A stretch of 64,000 nt of DNA from Lutjanus erythropterus (GCA_020091685.1 CM034605.1:24954470-25018469); one strand, 5' to 3'. Shown: positions 12,245 to 22,992, counted from the stretch's first letter. The notes: generated by a model not told the origin, from the sequence alone. Numbers and translations are program-made.

Positions 12245-12595
12245 CTAATACTAGGACTGCAACTAGCAGTTATGTTTATTACTGATTAAACTAATAATTA
12301 TTTTTAATCAAATAGGTGTTTGGTCTATAAAATGCCACATTTTATCACAGTTTTTCAGAAACCAAAGTCACGTCTTGTTTTGTTCAAATGACGGTCTAAA
12401 ACCAACAGACATTCAGTTTAAAATAATAGAAAACAATAGAAAATCCTCAAATTAGAGGAGTGGAAAGAAGCAAAATGTTGGAATTTTTGCTTTAAAATGA
12501 CTAAAATAATCAATTAGTTATCAGAAGTAAGTAATTTTCTGTCAGTCGACTGAGCAGTTCATGTAATTATCATTTCAGCTATAATGTTTCTTTTC
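12245..12595 (+). repeat. dispersed 'GGACTGCAACTA...AATCAATTAGT' teleost repeat
   Basis: Starts ACTAGGACTGCAACTAGC and includes TTTGGTCTATAAAATGCCAC, GTCTTGTTTTGTTCAAATGA, ACATTCAGTTTAAAATAAT and ends TCATTTCAGCT. This follows the order of a very common non-coding teleost repeat. Other copies are at 30205-30420, 60805-61130 and 63688-64000. Confidence 0.8.
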
Positions 12596-12804
12596 CGAAA
12601 TGTGTCTTAGAAATAAATAATAATATAAATTTTGAGGACAAAGGTTTGCTTTTGGGGTCAGACTGTAAATTAAAGACAATGCTGGATTTTTCGGGCAAGA
12701 CTGATAATAGGTACTTTATCTATATCTGGGCTGATATTCTTTACATATTCCAAAATGAGGGGCAGGGTGCTGAAACAGTAAACTTTCATTGGTTCTGCTT
12801 CATG

Positions 12805-12805
<1 letters not shown>

Positions 12806-12832
<27 letters not shown>
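12806..12832. repeat. poly-T run
   Basis: Run of about 27 T followed by TAAAAAA. It creates a poly-Phe / poly-Lys artefact in open frames on the two strands. Confidence 0.97.
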
Positions 12833-12838
<6 letters not shown>

Positions 12839-13046
12839 GGCTTAAACACTGGTGCATTATCAGAGAACATATACGACCAATACAGATATAGACTGCCAAT
12901 AACATCAGCTGACTCATATATCTGTCTGGCTCTACCATAAACACCCAAATGACTCCAAAAAATCTAAATTATTAGATGCACATTTTTTATTAGTAAACAC
13001 TTTGCACATCTATTAGATAAGACAGGTGCGTTGGAAAGGCGAGTAA

Positions 13047-13206
13047 GTCGCAAAAAGGATTCCCGCACACTGTCTAACTTGCAATATATCATTTATTTGT
13101 GATGTTTTGGCACTAGATCTTCAGGCAAACAAAGGTCTAGTACTGAAACACTGCAAATAAATGATATATTGCAAGTTAGACAGTGTGCAGGAGACCTTTT
13201 TGCAAC
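13047..13206. repeat. 160-bp inverted-repeat (hairpin) element
   Basis: The left arm contains GCACACTGTCTAACTTGCAA and TATATCATTTATTTG. The right arm contains CAAATAAATGATATA and TTGCAAGTTAGACAGTGTGC, exactly complementary. The centre near 13127 contains two divergent copies of a CTAGATCTTCAGGC / AAGGTCTAGTACTGAAAC motif. Arm length is about 70 bp. It looks like a head-to-head duplication of a known teleost repeat. Confidence 0.9.
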
Positions 13207-13530
13207 TTCATTAGTAAGGTCACCATCTTTAGTTGATGAGGTAGTTGACTTTACAGTCTTTCTTCCCTCCTGTAGTCTGTAGTGTGTTTATCTGTATATA
13301 TCTATTTCTGGGAGAAGACATGTAGATAGACAATTAACTGGCCCTGAGAAACCAAATTTGTTTCTTCAGTTTGATTGTTTTTCTAAGGCGCTATTTCACT
13401 AAAGAAAAGCATGTAGTAATTAATTCTAGATTTTAAGGAAAAAATAGTGAGCTGATGTTTTGTCATAGAGGAAAAAACAGATAAATATTAAAATAGCACA
13501 AGTTTCTAGACATCATCATCACCTCTTTTG

Positions 13531-13554
13531 CTTTCTCTCTCTCTCTCTCTCTCC
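13531..13554. repeat. (CT)n microsatellite
   Basis: TTCT run with about 10 CT units, followed by CTCCTCCTCTG. Confidence 0.95.
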
Positions 13555-13736
13555 TCCTCTGCCTGATTCGTCCAGTCCAGATGTCACGCTGTGCTGTGCA
13601 GATCAAGTGGAGACGAGCTCCCTCTACTTGTTAACAGTCTGTTTATTCTGCAGCCATATCAGCCTCAGTGCCGTGTCAGCAGCAGGCAATTACAGAGCAG
13701 ATTACCAACCCTGATAATGTCATCAGACCAGGCCTA

Positions 13737-13738
<2 letters not shown>

Positions 13739-13796
<58 letters not shown>
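13739..13796. repeat. (CA)n microsatellite, about 28 units
   Basis: Longest dinucleotide run in the window, perfect until AAACAAATAAAG at its right end. Confidence 0.97.
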
Positions 13797-13800
<4 letters not shown>

Positions 13801-14224
13801 AATAAAGACATGCACTTATACAGTTCACAAGTTCACTGCTTACTCACCAACATGTACAGTAGATTCACACACTTACTCACACGCATAGACACTATGAGCT
13901 GATTCTATTGTTGCATTAAACTTCACATTCAAACACCAGATCAGGCTATAAAATAAGAAGCAAAATTATAGCTGAACGTCTTAAAATGTTTGATTTTCCC
14001 CTAAAGTTTGCTACATACTGACATTTATTACATTTCCACAGTTTGACAGTATCAAATCCAGCTATTTGTTCAGGTTAATGACGTTGTAGAGAAGCTTGTG
14101 ATCACATCCGCTCACCTACATGTGTTCTCTGGATTTTTACTGCAGATCATCTACCTGCATGATAAATTTATTTTTCTGTTTCTGCAAATAATCTCCCACG
14201 ATTCTCCAAAGCTAAGAGCAGCGT

Positions 14225-14660
14225 ACTGAAGTAGAAGTACTGTTATGTTACTGAAATATGACTCAAGGTCAAGAAAAAGCACCATTGGTAGAAAGATGCT
14301 TGTAAATACTTGAGTACTAGTTACTTTTTAACTGTTGATGTTTAATGCAGTATCGATAGAAGACATTTAATCAAAGACGTTTCTGTTTCGCCAAATCTCA
14401 CTTTAAATTCCTCCAAACTCCTTCTCTGTTCTCCAAACTAGGTGATTGATTGATTAATCATTAATCATTAACATTCTTACTCCAAACCTGTACAGCTGCA
14501 GTGTTTTCATCCGTATGTCCGGGTGTTCAGTGGTCTAAAAGTAACTAAGCAGATTACACAGTGTAATGCATACTTAAGAAAGTAAAAGTACAGGCTTGAA
14601 AATCTACTTGTACCCCGTAAAAACTTTGAGTATTTGTAATTAGTTACTTCCATCCCCGTC
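14225..14660. repeat. 'TACTTGAGTACTAGTTACTT'-type dispersed repeat
   Basis: Contains AGTAGAAGTACTGTTATG, ACTTGAGTACTAGTTAC, AGAAAGTAAAAGTACAG and GAGTATTTGTAATTAGTTAC. It belongs to the same broad family as 29637-29900, 38245-38400 and 55625-55745. Boundaries are approximate. Confidence 0.6.
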
Positions 14661-15590
14661 TAAGAGCAGCTTAGAAAGTTAACACTACCTTAACTGAGCA
14701 GCCGGTCTCCTTGTGACAGACAGGCCACAGTAAAGATTTACACTGTCGTCTGCTTGTTACACAACAGTTTAAGCTTTTGTGTGTGTTTGTGTGTTTGAGC
14801 AATCTCATTTAAGTGTGCCAACATCAGCAGGAGGCCTGAGGACAATACAGCACGTACAACACATTTTCACTCCCAACTTGTCACACAGTGCAGCGTGGTC
14901 AGTGGCCCTTCGCTTCAAACTGCGGCCCCTCCAGCGTCAGTTTTGCACATGCAGGGCTCCGCGGTCAAGTTAGCAATAATAAATAATCAACGTGTGGGTG
15001 GACTTTTAAAACAAAGGCACAAAAACTACAAACCTTGATTTCAAAAAGTTAAGACATTGTGTAAAATGCAAATTAAAACAGCATGCAAAGATTTACAAAA
15101 GTGTTTCACTGTCCTCAGTTGAATATAGTACAAAGACAAGATATTTTAAAAACTTCTAAACTTCTAGTTGTGACAGGTGCATGTTTACCACTGTCATACC
15201 GCAACTTTTATTTTCACAACACTCAGTCAGCGTTTGGGAACTAAAGACATTAATTATTGGAGTTTTGAAAGTGAAATTCTGATTCTTGCTTCATGTACAA
15301 CCAGTTGTACTTGGTGAAATTCCTAAAATTCCTTACATAAATCCTACAAACTGGCCCTTTAAGCAAAAGTAGAATCACTGTTATGAGGAACTGCATCAAC
15401 TGTCGTCTAATCTCTGACCTTTACTCAAAAATAAATAAACCTGATTTCAAATCTTAACCTGGAAATTCTAATTTTCATGCTCAAACGTACTTCTGGCAGT
15501 GGCTTTTTTCTCCAATCTGTCTAATATTTTTGTATATTTGTTTCCTCATTCATCCTCTTATATTTGCACACACACAGACATGCAGGCAAA
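14661..15590. other. no gene seen
   Basis: AT-rich unique sequence. A repeat-end motif (CTACAAACTGGCCCTTTAAG) is at 15343-15362. Confidence 0.5.
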
Positions 15591-15594
15591 CACT

Positions 15595-15860
15595 GCAGCA
15601 GGGGGTCTCTCTGTGCAGGACTTGTGCTGAGTTCACCGCAGAGGGAAGTCGTCTCTCAGCGTGATGTATTGTGGCCACTGCGCTGACATCATTGATGTAA
15701 CCCTGAGCGCTGATTAACAGCCCTACTCGGCCGAGGGCGCGCAGACAGAGAGCCGCAGCCGCCTCCGAGTCGTCTCATCGGCTTCTCAAAGAGGCGAGGC
15801 CCCAAGGATCCTTCTGAAGCCCTCCATATTCACTTATCATACGCAACATTAATAACTTCA
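15595..15860. other. GC-richer block, candidate conserved non-coding sequence
   Basis: Has a markedly higher GC and CpG content than its surroundings, with CGGCCGAGGGCGCGCAGAC near 15729 and CGCAGCCGCCTCCGAGTCG near 15752. It also contains ATTGTGGCC and GATTAACAGCC motifs. No open frame with splice sites fits it. Regulatory role is inference from composition only. Confidence 0.3.
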
Positions 15861-16500
15861 ACATTATTATCCGTTCTCCACAGAGGACTGCAGTGGAAGG
15901 AAGTTTTTTTGTTAATACTTTCATGTCTTACCCTCTGGGTACGAGACAGCCTGCGTATGAATATTTTATCGTGTGTATTTAAAGAATTTTGTTCCTAAAT
16001 GGGACATCCTCCAGAATGGCTGTTACCACACAATTAAAACAAATGATTAACCAATGTAAGTCTTTTGTTGACACAATAATAACCGCTTTCATGACTTTAG
16101 TCGACTGTTTATTCTGGCAATAGTGAACAATGACTTTCATGTCACTGTTCTCTGCAAAGGACAGAGGGAAATAAACTCATTCATTTATCCTTTTACCCAG
16201 TTATTCCTGTGATATGAATGGATTATGAGACAACGGGCCCCTGGGCACAGACTTAAAAAAGCCCCCCAGCCCTCTTTTAGCAGAACAAGACACTGAACGA
16301 GATGCAAAAGGACTTCCTTCCACATCAGATCCACACTCACTCCCTTCTGCATATATATTATACTAAATACAACAGGCCACCCACTGCAGTATATTACAGA
16401 AGATCCTCAAAGAAAGCCTGAGATGCAAGTTCTATTTTCTGTTCTCGTTTATATTTCTTCACTAATGTTTCTGTGTTTTAATGAGATGTTATCATTGCTT
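15861..16500. other. no gene seen
   Basis: Holds a C-rich decayed repeat patch (GGGCCCCTGGGCACAG...GCCCCCCAGCCC) at 16236-16275 and nothing else recognised. Confidence 0.5.
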
Positions 16501-16504
16501 CAGT

Positions 16505-16690
16505 AATGAGATAAATGCCAACGTCAGCGTGCTAACAAACTCGCGGTGACAACGTTTACAGGCTGATGTTTAGCAGGCATAATGTTTACCGTGTTCTCTA
16601 TTGTAGTTTAGCGTGTTAGCATGCTAATATTTGCTAATTAGCACCAAACACAAAGTACAGCTGAGGCTGATGAAATGTCAAGAGACACCT
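16505..16690 (+). repeat. 'TTTAGCAGGCATAATGTTTACC...TAGCATGCTAATATTTGC' teleost repeat
   Basis: Well-preserved copy: GGCTGATGTTTAGCAGGC, AATGTTTACCGTGTTC, GCGTGTTAGCATGCTAA, TTAGCACCAAACACAAAG and TACAGCTGAGGCTGATGAAA in the family order. Related to 7385-7480 and a short patch at 62774-62820. Confidence 0.85.
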
Positions 16691-17525
16691 ACTCATGGAA
16701 AATGACTGCTGGCATTAAAGCAATACACATATTGAATATCAGTGCGATTATAAATGGTCTGAATTTTTAATAATGATAAAGTTATAATCCTTAAAGGTGA
16801 GTTTTTCGTGGTATCCTCGAGGTCTAACAAATGTGTTGAATGCATTTTCTTCATCATAAATCATCTGCAAAGGATATCTTTCAAGTACGTATACTTGCGC
16901 AAATGAAGTTAAAAAGTTAGCCCTCTTTCTGGCAGAAATATTTCTGCCCAAAAGACTTTCTAGTACATAATATAGCAGTCTAATTTAAGCCAAACCATGA
17001 TCTTTTCCTAAAGCTAACCAAGTGGCTTTGTTGACTAAAGTTAACCAAACTCTGACAGAAAACTGAAAATAATTTTTTAGTCCTGTGCTTAACCCTTTCA
17101 TCCAGGAGGACTTCTGCCAGACAGGGCTTTCTGGCAGACAAACTTCCTCCATGTGCATGCTAAGCGTCTTCTGACTGTGCGTCACCTGTGTGCATGTGAT
17201 AAACAAGATGGAGACCCACTGGCAGAAGAACAGCTCTACACGCTGCTACAGGTCTAAAATTACACATCGGACCTTTAATTTGATTTTAATGAATAAAAAC
17301 CTCACTTCTGATATTATCTACCTTTCGGCGTTTTATCTCTAACGTTTGGGTTAGGTTTAATGTATTTACACTCAATAATTTGCTCTCTATACAGTTGTTT
17401 TCATTGTTTTTCTTATTAGTTTTCTAAGGGTTTAGTGCATGGCATTATTATACATATTGTTTTTTGGATACAGCAACACATTTTTTGCATTATGGAAACA
17501 TACTCTTGTACATGAATCCAGAAAA
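16691..17525. other. no gene seen
   Basis: Two TTCTGGCAGA-type repeats (near 16926 and 17128) stand out. Small minus-strand frames at 16748-16951 and 16985-17206 are unsupported. Confidence 0.5.
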
Positions 17526-17529
17526 AATA

Positions 17530-17722
17530 ACTATTTTCTTTGCCTTTTTTGGATAGTGACAGCTGAAGAGCAGGTAGGAAAGGGGGTAGAGAGAAGGGGA
17601 TGACATACTGCAGCAAAGGGTTAGGGTTAGGGTTAGGGAGTCAAACCAGCAGCTGCTGCACAGGACTGATAGCCTCAGAACATGGGGCGCATGCTTTACC
17701 AACTGAGCTACAGGAGCGCCCC
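17530..17722 (-). mobile_element. tRNA-derived SINE with internal TTAGGG array, minus strand
   Basis: On the minus strand the head is GGGGCGCTCCTGTAGCTCAG with box A TAGCTCAGTTGG (17710-17699) and box B GGTTTGACTCC (17647-17637). Then come the body words CCTTTGCTGC, TATGTCATCCCC, CTTCAGCTGTCACTATC and AAAAAAGGCAAAG, matching a widespread teleost SINE. Between box B and the body the usual few bases are replaced by CCCTAA units (see 17618-17638). Inactive copy. No true tRNA fold is expected. Confidence 0.88.
17618..17638. repeat. short (GGGTTA)3GGG telomere-like array
   Basis: Three perfect vertebrate telomere units plus GGG, lying inside the SINE. Too short and too embedded to be a healed end or interstitial telomere. 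More likely local slippage in a CCCTAACC-like seed. Confidence 0.95.
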
Positions 17723-17740
17723 ATTAGTTTACATTGTTAA

Positions 17741-17755
17741 TGGCGGAGTCCGCCA
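17741..17755. repeat. TGGCGGAGTCCGCCA palindrome, copy 1
   Basis: Seven-base arms around a central G. The same palindrome recurs at 20124-20140 with related flanks. Confidence 0.8.
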
Positions 17756-17759
17756 CTCC

Positions 17760-18640
17760 CTTCCTGTGTTCATACTGCTGTCATGCACAAGGTATTCGTG
17801 GGAAATGATGCATGCATGAACTCACAGTGTAATTTGATTGATAAATGTGATCCAGACGTCACTACTTTTAACTGTCCTCTGTGACTTTTCAACAAGAAAT
17901 GTTCACAGTCACTTCAGACTGAGAGTCCAGCCTGCGCCCTGTGCAGTCCCATTCAGTAATCCATCCATTGTTGTTCACAGCAACACTGACAAACAACCAC
18001 ACACACTCCCATTCACACCTCTGAGGTGACTGCTGAGCCACCCAGAAATAAACTATTCTGGTCAAAATAAATCAAATCATCGCTGGCGGCTGTCCAGCCT
18101 GAAAGAGACGGACTTTCACCGCTGCGAGAAAGATGCAAAGCACCTGACTGGCTCCTCCTCAGAGCTGCTGGGTGTGTCAGTGTGGGGCGAAGTTGCTCTC
18201 GGGGGGGGCTTGAGAAGGTCATCAGTGACATAGACATTAATGAGAGCCCACATAGAAGGTTGGTGTCCCTGCTGGCCCTCACCTGAGCGTTAAGACAGTC
18301 CTGACACTGTGGTGTGCCACCGCCGTGGCAGGTAGCGGCGCGGCTCATCCATATCTCCACGCTGAGAACAGCCCCCTCACACCTCTCAGGAACAATTACT
18401 GCTCTTCCAGCTCCTCATCACAGATGGCGAGGGCTTTCAGAGAGACTCCCCCTCCTCACCCCCTCGTCTCTCCATCCTCTCCTCTATCTGTGGCTCATTG
18501 TCTCTTTGGTTGACTGTCTCTCTCCACCTCTGTCTTTTTTTATACTCAGACTATTTCTGTCACTCCCTCCTCCCTCCGTCTCCACAGCCTCCTTCCCCAC
18601 TTTCCCCTCGCCGCCTCTCCACCAGCTCCGAATTCAACAG
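17760..18640. other. no gene seen
   Basis: Includes a G-run (GGGGGGG) near 18201 and a pyrimidine-rich stretch at 18450-18610 that generates Pro/Ser/Leu frames (18314-18673). No exon supported. Confidence 0.5.
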
Positions 18641-18649
18641 TTCAATTTA

Positions 18650-19060
18650 AATCCATTACACCTAAGCCCCTGACAGAGTGTGGCATCCATGGTAACCGTT
18701 ACTAGACAACAATCTCGCTGTGACTCCGCTCGCCGCGGCGGGGCCACCGGCGGCAGGGAGATGCTCTGAAGGCATGTGGGGTGTTTTGACGTAAACGCTT
18801 GTGTCACTCCCTAAGTGACGGGTCCCGTCCTTCAACCGCGACCTCAATTTGGGAGGGGAAGAGATTGCAACATAAATCACATTTGGCCGACGGAATGATA
18901 CGTATTTGTTTAAAAGCAGCATCATGGCAATTCAGAGCACGGGGATGAATCTAATTTGATAACAATACGCCAACCTTCTATTGCCATTCCCTGAGCATGG
19001 CTGCCCCTGTAACCCTCCTATCTGCTGAAGACACGGGCGTGATGCTGAGTAAACGTGGAT
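18650..19060. promoter_or_regulatory. GC-richer candidate regulatory block with RFX-type sites
   Basis: CATCCATGGTAAC (about 18684-18696) and GTTACTAGACAAC (18698-18710) both resemble the RFX X-box (GTTRCC...GGYAAC). They lie 1-2 bp apart. A CpG-rich stretch (CGCTCGCCGCGGCGGGGCC) follows at 18727-18745. No promoter or exon evidence accompanies it. Confidence 0.3.
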
Positions 19061-19067
19061 AAGAATG

Positions 19068-19088
19068 CAGCAGCAGCAGCAGCAGCAG
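19068..19088. repeat. (CAG)7 trinucleotide repeat
   Basis: Perfect CAG array, not within a supported reading frame. Confidence 0.97.
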
Positions 19089-19832
19089 AGATGGCTGAAG
19101 TAGCCCTACTTCATGGCTGTCCTTGAAGAAAGAGTAAAGACACAGTAAATCACCAGCGCGTCGTCTCACATCCTTCACTAACTACTGTACAACAGCACAG
19201 TAATCACAGCACGGAAAGTCAGCTCTGACCTCCACACTCGGGAGGCGGTGCTGTAACTATACACTGCAGTTCCACCATTGTCTGCATTCATGGAAAGTTG
19301 GGCAAACAATGTACATAAAGATGAAGATGCACAACGTCAATATGCAAGGTTATAATCACAATCAGGGATAATTAAAGGGACTGTTCATGCAGTGCTTCCC
19401 ACAATAACACTGCATCACTGAATTACCATTTAATTGCATGTTGATACAATCAATGCCGCTTTGACAGTTAGCTCCACGCTAGCAAAAGGAGAAAAATCAG
19501 CCTTTATTTCTTCTCTGTAGTAGAATGACGCTGCAGAACAAGACATCTGCCTTTTACAAAGTGACAACTATTCTGCACAATGCCATTAAAGCAACACGTA
19601 GAACAGAATATTGTTGAGGTTACAAGCTGAATGGGGGAAAAAAAAAAAAGTAAAGTTGGAGTTATAATCCTTAAGATTCTCATGAAATCAAACCACATTT
19701 TGATATTATTTTAAGGCTATTTTCTGTAATAGCTATTTAAAGGTGTAGAAAGCGGTTCTGGAGAAAGAAAGCTGATTGTAAAGTCTCACTCCCAAGTTCT
19801 CAAATTACCGACGCTTTGGACTGGTGGCTCAG
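19089..19832. other. no gene seen
   Basis: Unique-looking sequence with an A-run near 19637-19649. The minus frame 19504-19698 is unsupported. Confidence 0.5.
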
Positions 19833-19887
19833 AGATGGTTGATTGTTGAGTGTCATTATGGGAATGACACTCAACAATCGACAATCT
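19833..19887. repeat. compact hairpin, 17-bp perfect stem extendable to about 25 bp
   Basis: GATTGTTGAGTGTCATT (19841-19857), a 5-nt loop ATGGG, then the exact complement AATGACACTCAACAATC (19863-19879). Outward extension adds 8 positions with two mismatches. Could be a small RNA hairpin or the remains of a foldback. Its function is unknown. Confidence 0.85.
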
Positions 19888-21515
19888 TACCAACCTGTGA
19901 TTGGCAAAAGTCTCCCATCATGGGCTAGATTTTCTAAAGCCTGAAAACAGAGCCAAGAGACGGAGCAGAAGTCTAATTTTCTCTCAGACCACTTGAATTA
20001 CATTAAGTTAGGTTAAAGGTTATTAAGGTACTTTTGTCAAATGGTGGCAAAAATAAACTGCCTACCCCGGCTTCAATGTATATGCATTGTGAAATTACCT
20101 CTTTATAGTAGTTTTCATTGTTAGTGGCGGAGTCCGCCACACCCGGGCTGGATTCTAATAGGTTTCACATGCATGAAGAATTCACAAAAAATGACATGCA
20201 TGTAATCCAGCATAACTTTATCTTATTGAAATCATTCTCCCTGTTTAGTGTTCATTCTCTTCACATCATATCAGAGCTGTATTAAGTTACTCCTAAGTCT
20301 TACAATAGAGCGTCCTACTTCTGCTGCGTCACATTAAAAGTGCACAACTGGCAATACAAAGGAGGACTGCTATTGTGAAGAGGCCACAGAAATTACAAGC
20401 TGCAAAAATAAAACAAAACAAAGGGGACTTTGTTCATTTTTTAAACAAAACAGAGCAGCCACAGTGAGCTGCAGGTGACAGGCTGCACACCTCCAATTCC
20501 TCAGTGAGGCAACCAACTTTACTGTATCCTGCTGTTATGTGTAAAAGTACTTGTGCTCTGTGCAGCATGAAATCAGTTGCTCATGGATGAAGGACAAAGG
20601 CCAATTATTGGCTGACGTCTTTGTTGAATGTATTGTGTTTGTTCGGATGCACTGTAAACAAATCTACCAGTAGCTAAGGGTGCTCTGATCTATTGCCCAC
20701 TGATCATTATCAACTAATATTTGTTCTAAATACTGTTTTCTTATAATTCATGGCTGTATTGCTGTTTGTTTAACACAGAAACACACAGGAGCAGGTGAGT
20801 CCTTCGTGTGCACATCTTAAACTCTACTCTAATCTCTACTCCAAACAATGTGTTTAAAATGGGAAAGGTTTTACTTTTTCCCTCCTTTTCTTTCGTTAAA
20901 ATACATAAGCCTACATCTGTCATTGCTTTGATGTTCTTTCACTGCAACATTTCAAATAATTAGATGCTTAAATCATGACAATACCCCATTTATTTCTACA
21001 AAATTCCAATATCTTAAAAAATGTAAGTAAGTTTCTATATGTAAATCACTTAAAAGACAGTGGTCATTAGGAGCTAAATTTATTTTCAACAGTAGCCAAA
21101 ACTATAACTGTTGCAGCAGCTCACACCATATAAATCTTACTTATATTTGACATTTTGTGGTAATAAATAAGTATTCTCTTAAATAACCAACAATGGAGAG
21201 TGGGGCTCTGAAACTGTAATATAGCAAAATAGCTCTTAATGGCACTAAAATGAAGAAGAAGCCAAGTCTAACATAGCTTAAACTTGTCTAACTCTAACTT
21301 CATCTAATGTTTGAACAGCCAATAAGTTCGCTAAAGCGTCTCTTTCATGTACCTGTGTGTTTTGTAGTGATGGATGAAGTTGGATGTTGTGTGTTGTGGC
21401 CTCTGCTTGTCTGCTGTGTTCCAGGTTGCCAGGTTTGCATGCACTGAACTGGAAAACAACCAGACAGGTTTCTGAAACTAAGCCTCACTTCTCAAAATCT
21501 AGAAAAATGCGAACA
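19888..21515. other. no gene seen
   Basis: Contains the palindrome at 20124-20140. Otherwise AT-rich with A-runs near 20401-20460. The minus frame 20741-20923 is unsupported. Confidence 0.5.
20124..20140. repeat. GTGGCGGAGTCCGCCAC palindrome, copy 2
   Basis: Eight-base arms around a central base. Preceded by TTCATTGTTA and followed within about 30-60 bp by GCATGCATGAA-like sequence, as at copy 1. The two copies therefore look like parts of one dispersed repeat. Confidence 0.8.
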
Positions 21516-21519
21516 TATA

Positions 21520-21625
21520 CTAAAAAAGTCAAGTCATCTCAAGTCTAAGTTGAGTCTCAAGTCATGAATACATAGTCAAAATCTTTTCAAGCAAGTCTCA
21601 AGTCCTCAAGACTTTTAACCACATT
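21520..21625. repeat. 'CAAGTC/TCAAGTC' simple-derived repeat
   Basis: Repeated AAGTC words (GTCAAGTCATCTCAAGTC, GTCTCAAGTCATGAATAC, AGCAAGTCTCAAGTCCTC). A familiar dispersed repeat type in teleosts. Confidence 0.7.
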
Positions 21626-22130
21626 GAAATCAGTTGGCCTGGTTCAGTTGGGGTAACTTCAGCCACATCACAAGTCCCCCACCTAAGTACCTCTGTGATC
21701 ATTTTAAACTTAACAAGCTTGGTAAGAATAGTTAAATACATATATAATGCTACACAATAAATAGAGGGTTTCAGAGAGAGCCCATGATCAATGATCGTGA
21801 TCAGCCCTAAACAATCCTGATCAGACCCCCCGCACCAGTAGCTGCTCCAGAGCAGTAACCACGGGTGTCACCACATCAACCAGTGAAATCTTAAGAATTA
21901 CAACTTTAATAACCCGAGTTCCCAACTTTTAAATGACTATTTTCCAATCAGAGTCAGTGGAGTAATGTAGAAAGTGCATTAACTCTTCATAACCTTCATT
22001 ATCATGTCACACCCCGCCTCTGACATTCCTCCTCGTGACCCCAGAAAGAAGTGGAGCTTTAATGAAGTCGGGGTCTGCGAATGCATGAATAGCGCTGGGC
22101 TCCCATTTGAATTAAATCTATTCATCCGTG
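21626..22130. other. no gene seen
   Basis: A cluster of GATCA words (ATGATCAATGATCGTGATCA) lies at 21784-21803. No frame or splice evidence. Confidence 0.5.
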
Positions 22131-22193
22131 CCAGTGTGATTTCTCTGTGGTACTGAGGCAACCGAAGGCCCTCTGAGTCGTGACATTTGTGCC

Positions 22194-22313
22194 ATGGCTG
22201 GTGGAGCAGGCGGGGAGGTGAACACCCATCTGCCTGATATCCCTGACCACCAATTCCAAATCCAGTGCAACACGCACGCAGGCTTTGACCGGACCGAGGA
22301 AGATAAGAGGTAA
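22194..22313 (+). other. candidate 39-codon small ORF in a conserved-looking block
   Basis: Starts in a strong Kozak context (GTGCCATGGCTG), begins MAGGAGGEVNTHLPDI and ends TEEDKR followed by TAA. A donor-like AGAG|GTAAAAG sits at its end, so it could instead be a first exon with an open end at 22309. I recognise no family. Length alone allows chance. The surrounding 22130-22310 has higher GC than its neighbours. Confidence 0.15.
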
Positions 22314-22319
22314 AAGAAA

Positions 22320-22988
22320 AGCAGACAGTGTAAGTAAGACGTGTTTGTTGTTGCTTCCTGCAGATATTTACACTTGTTCCCTATTAGGACGAGTAAAAAG
22401 AGGAACACACACCTCTAGATTTTGCAATTAAACACATGAGCAAACACAGACAGATACACAAACAAACCTGCATCCATATCTCCGTCTCACTGACTGAATC
22501 CTGCAGGTCACCTGTGACACACAGTCCTTGGGGCGAATTTCACCATTACATAATAATCTTTACTTAAATCCATTTCTTGCATGGGGAATAGCATCAGTGT
22601 CGCACCATTCTAATTTCGGAAGTCTCTTGACATATCAAGGTAATCCCTCTCAGATTTCAGTATTAATTGTGTCATCTGTATTCAAAGGGGGCCCCGTGCA
22701 CTTTGAAAATAAGCCCAGAACGAACCCAGACACTTTGCTGACAACAGAGAGGGGATTTAACAGATTTTAGACCGGGAGCAAACGGCTCACCCCCCACCAG
22801 GACTGACGCAAGCTCATGAGGTAGGTGTGCAACGCGCCACACAGATCCACGGCAATTACGACGACAGAAAATAGAGGATCAGAGATGTTCTAAAGGCTCA
22901 AATGTCAAGGTAGTGACTTAGAGAAAGAGTCTGCAACACAACAATCAAAGCACTGAGTTGTATTCCATCACAGCTAATTGACTCAGTT
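22320..22988. other. no gene seen
   Basis: The 80-aa plus frame at 22528-22770 has no supporting features. Confidence 0.5.
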
Positions 22989-22992
22989 TTAA

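Noticed and set aside
17618-17638. Interstitial telomere or chromosome end
   Set aside because: Only three units, embedded in a SINE with unrelated sequence on both sides.
17530-17722. A functional tRNA gene on the minus strand
   Set aside because: Box A and B are present, but the head is followed by a SINE body and lacks a closing acceptor stem.
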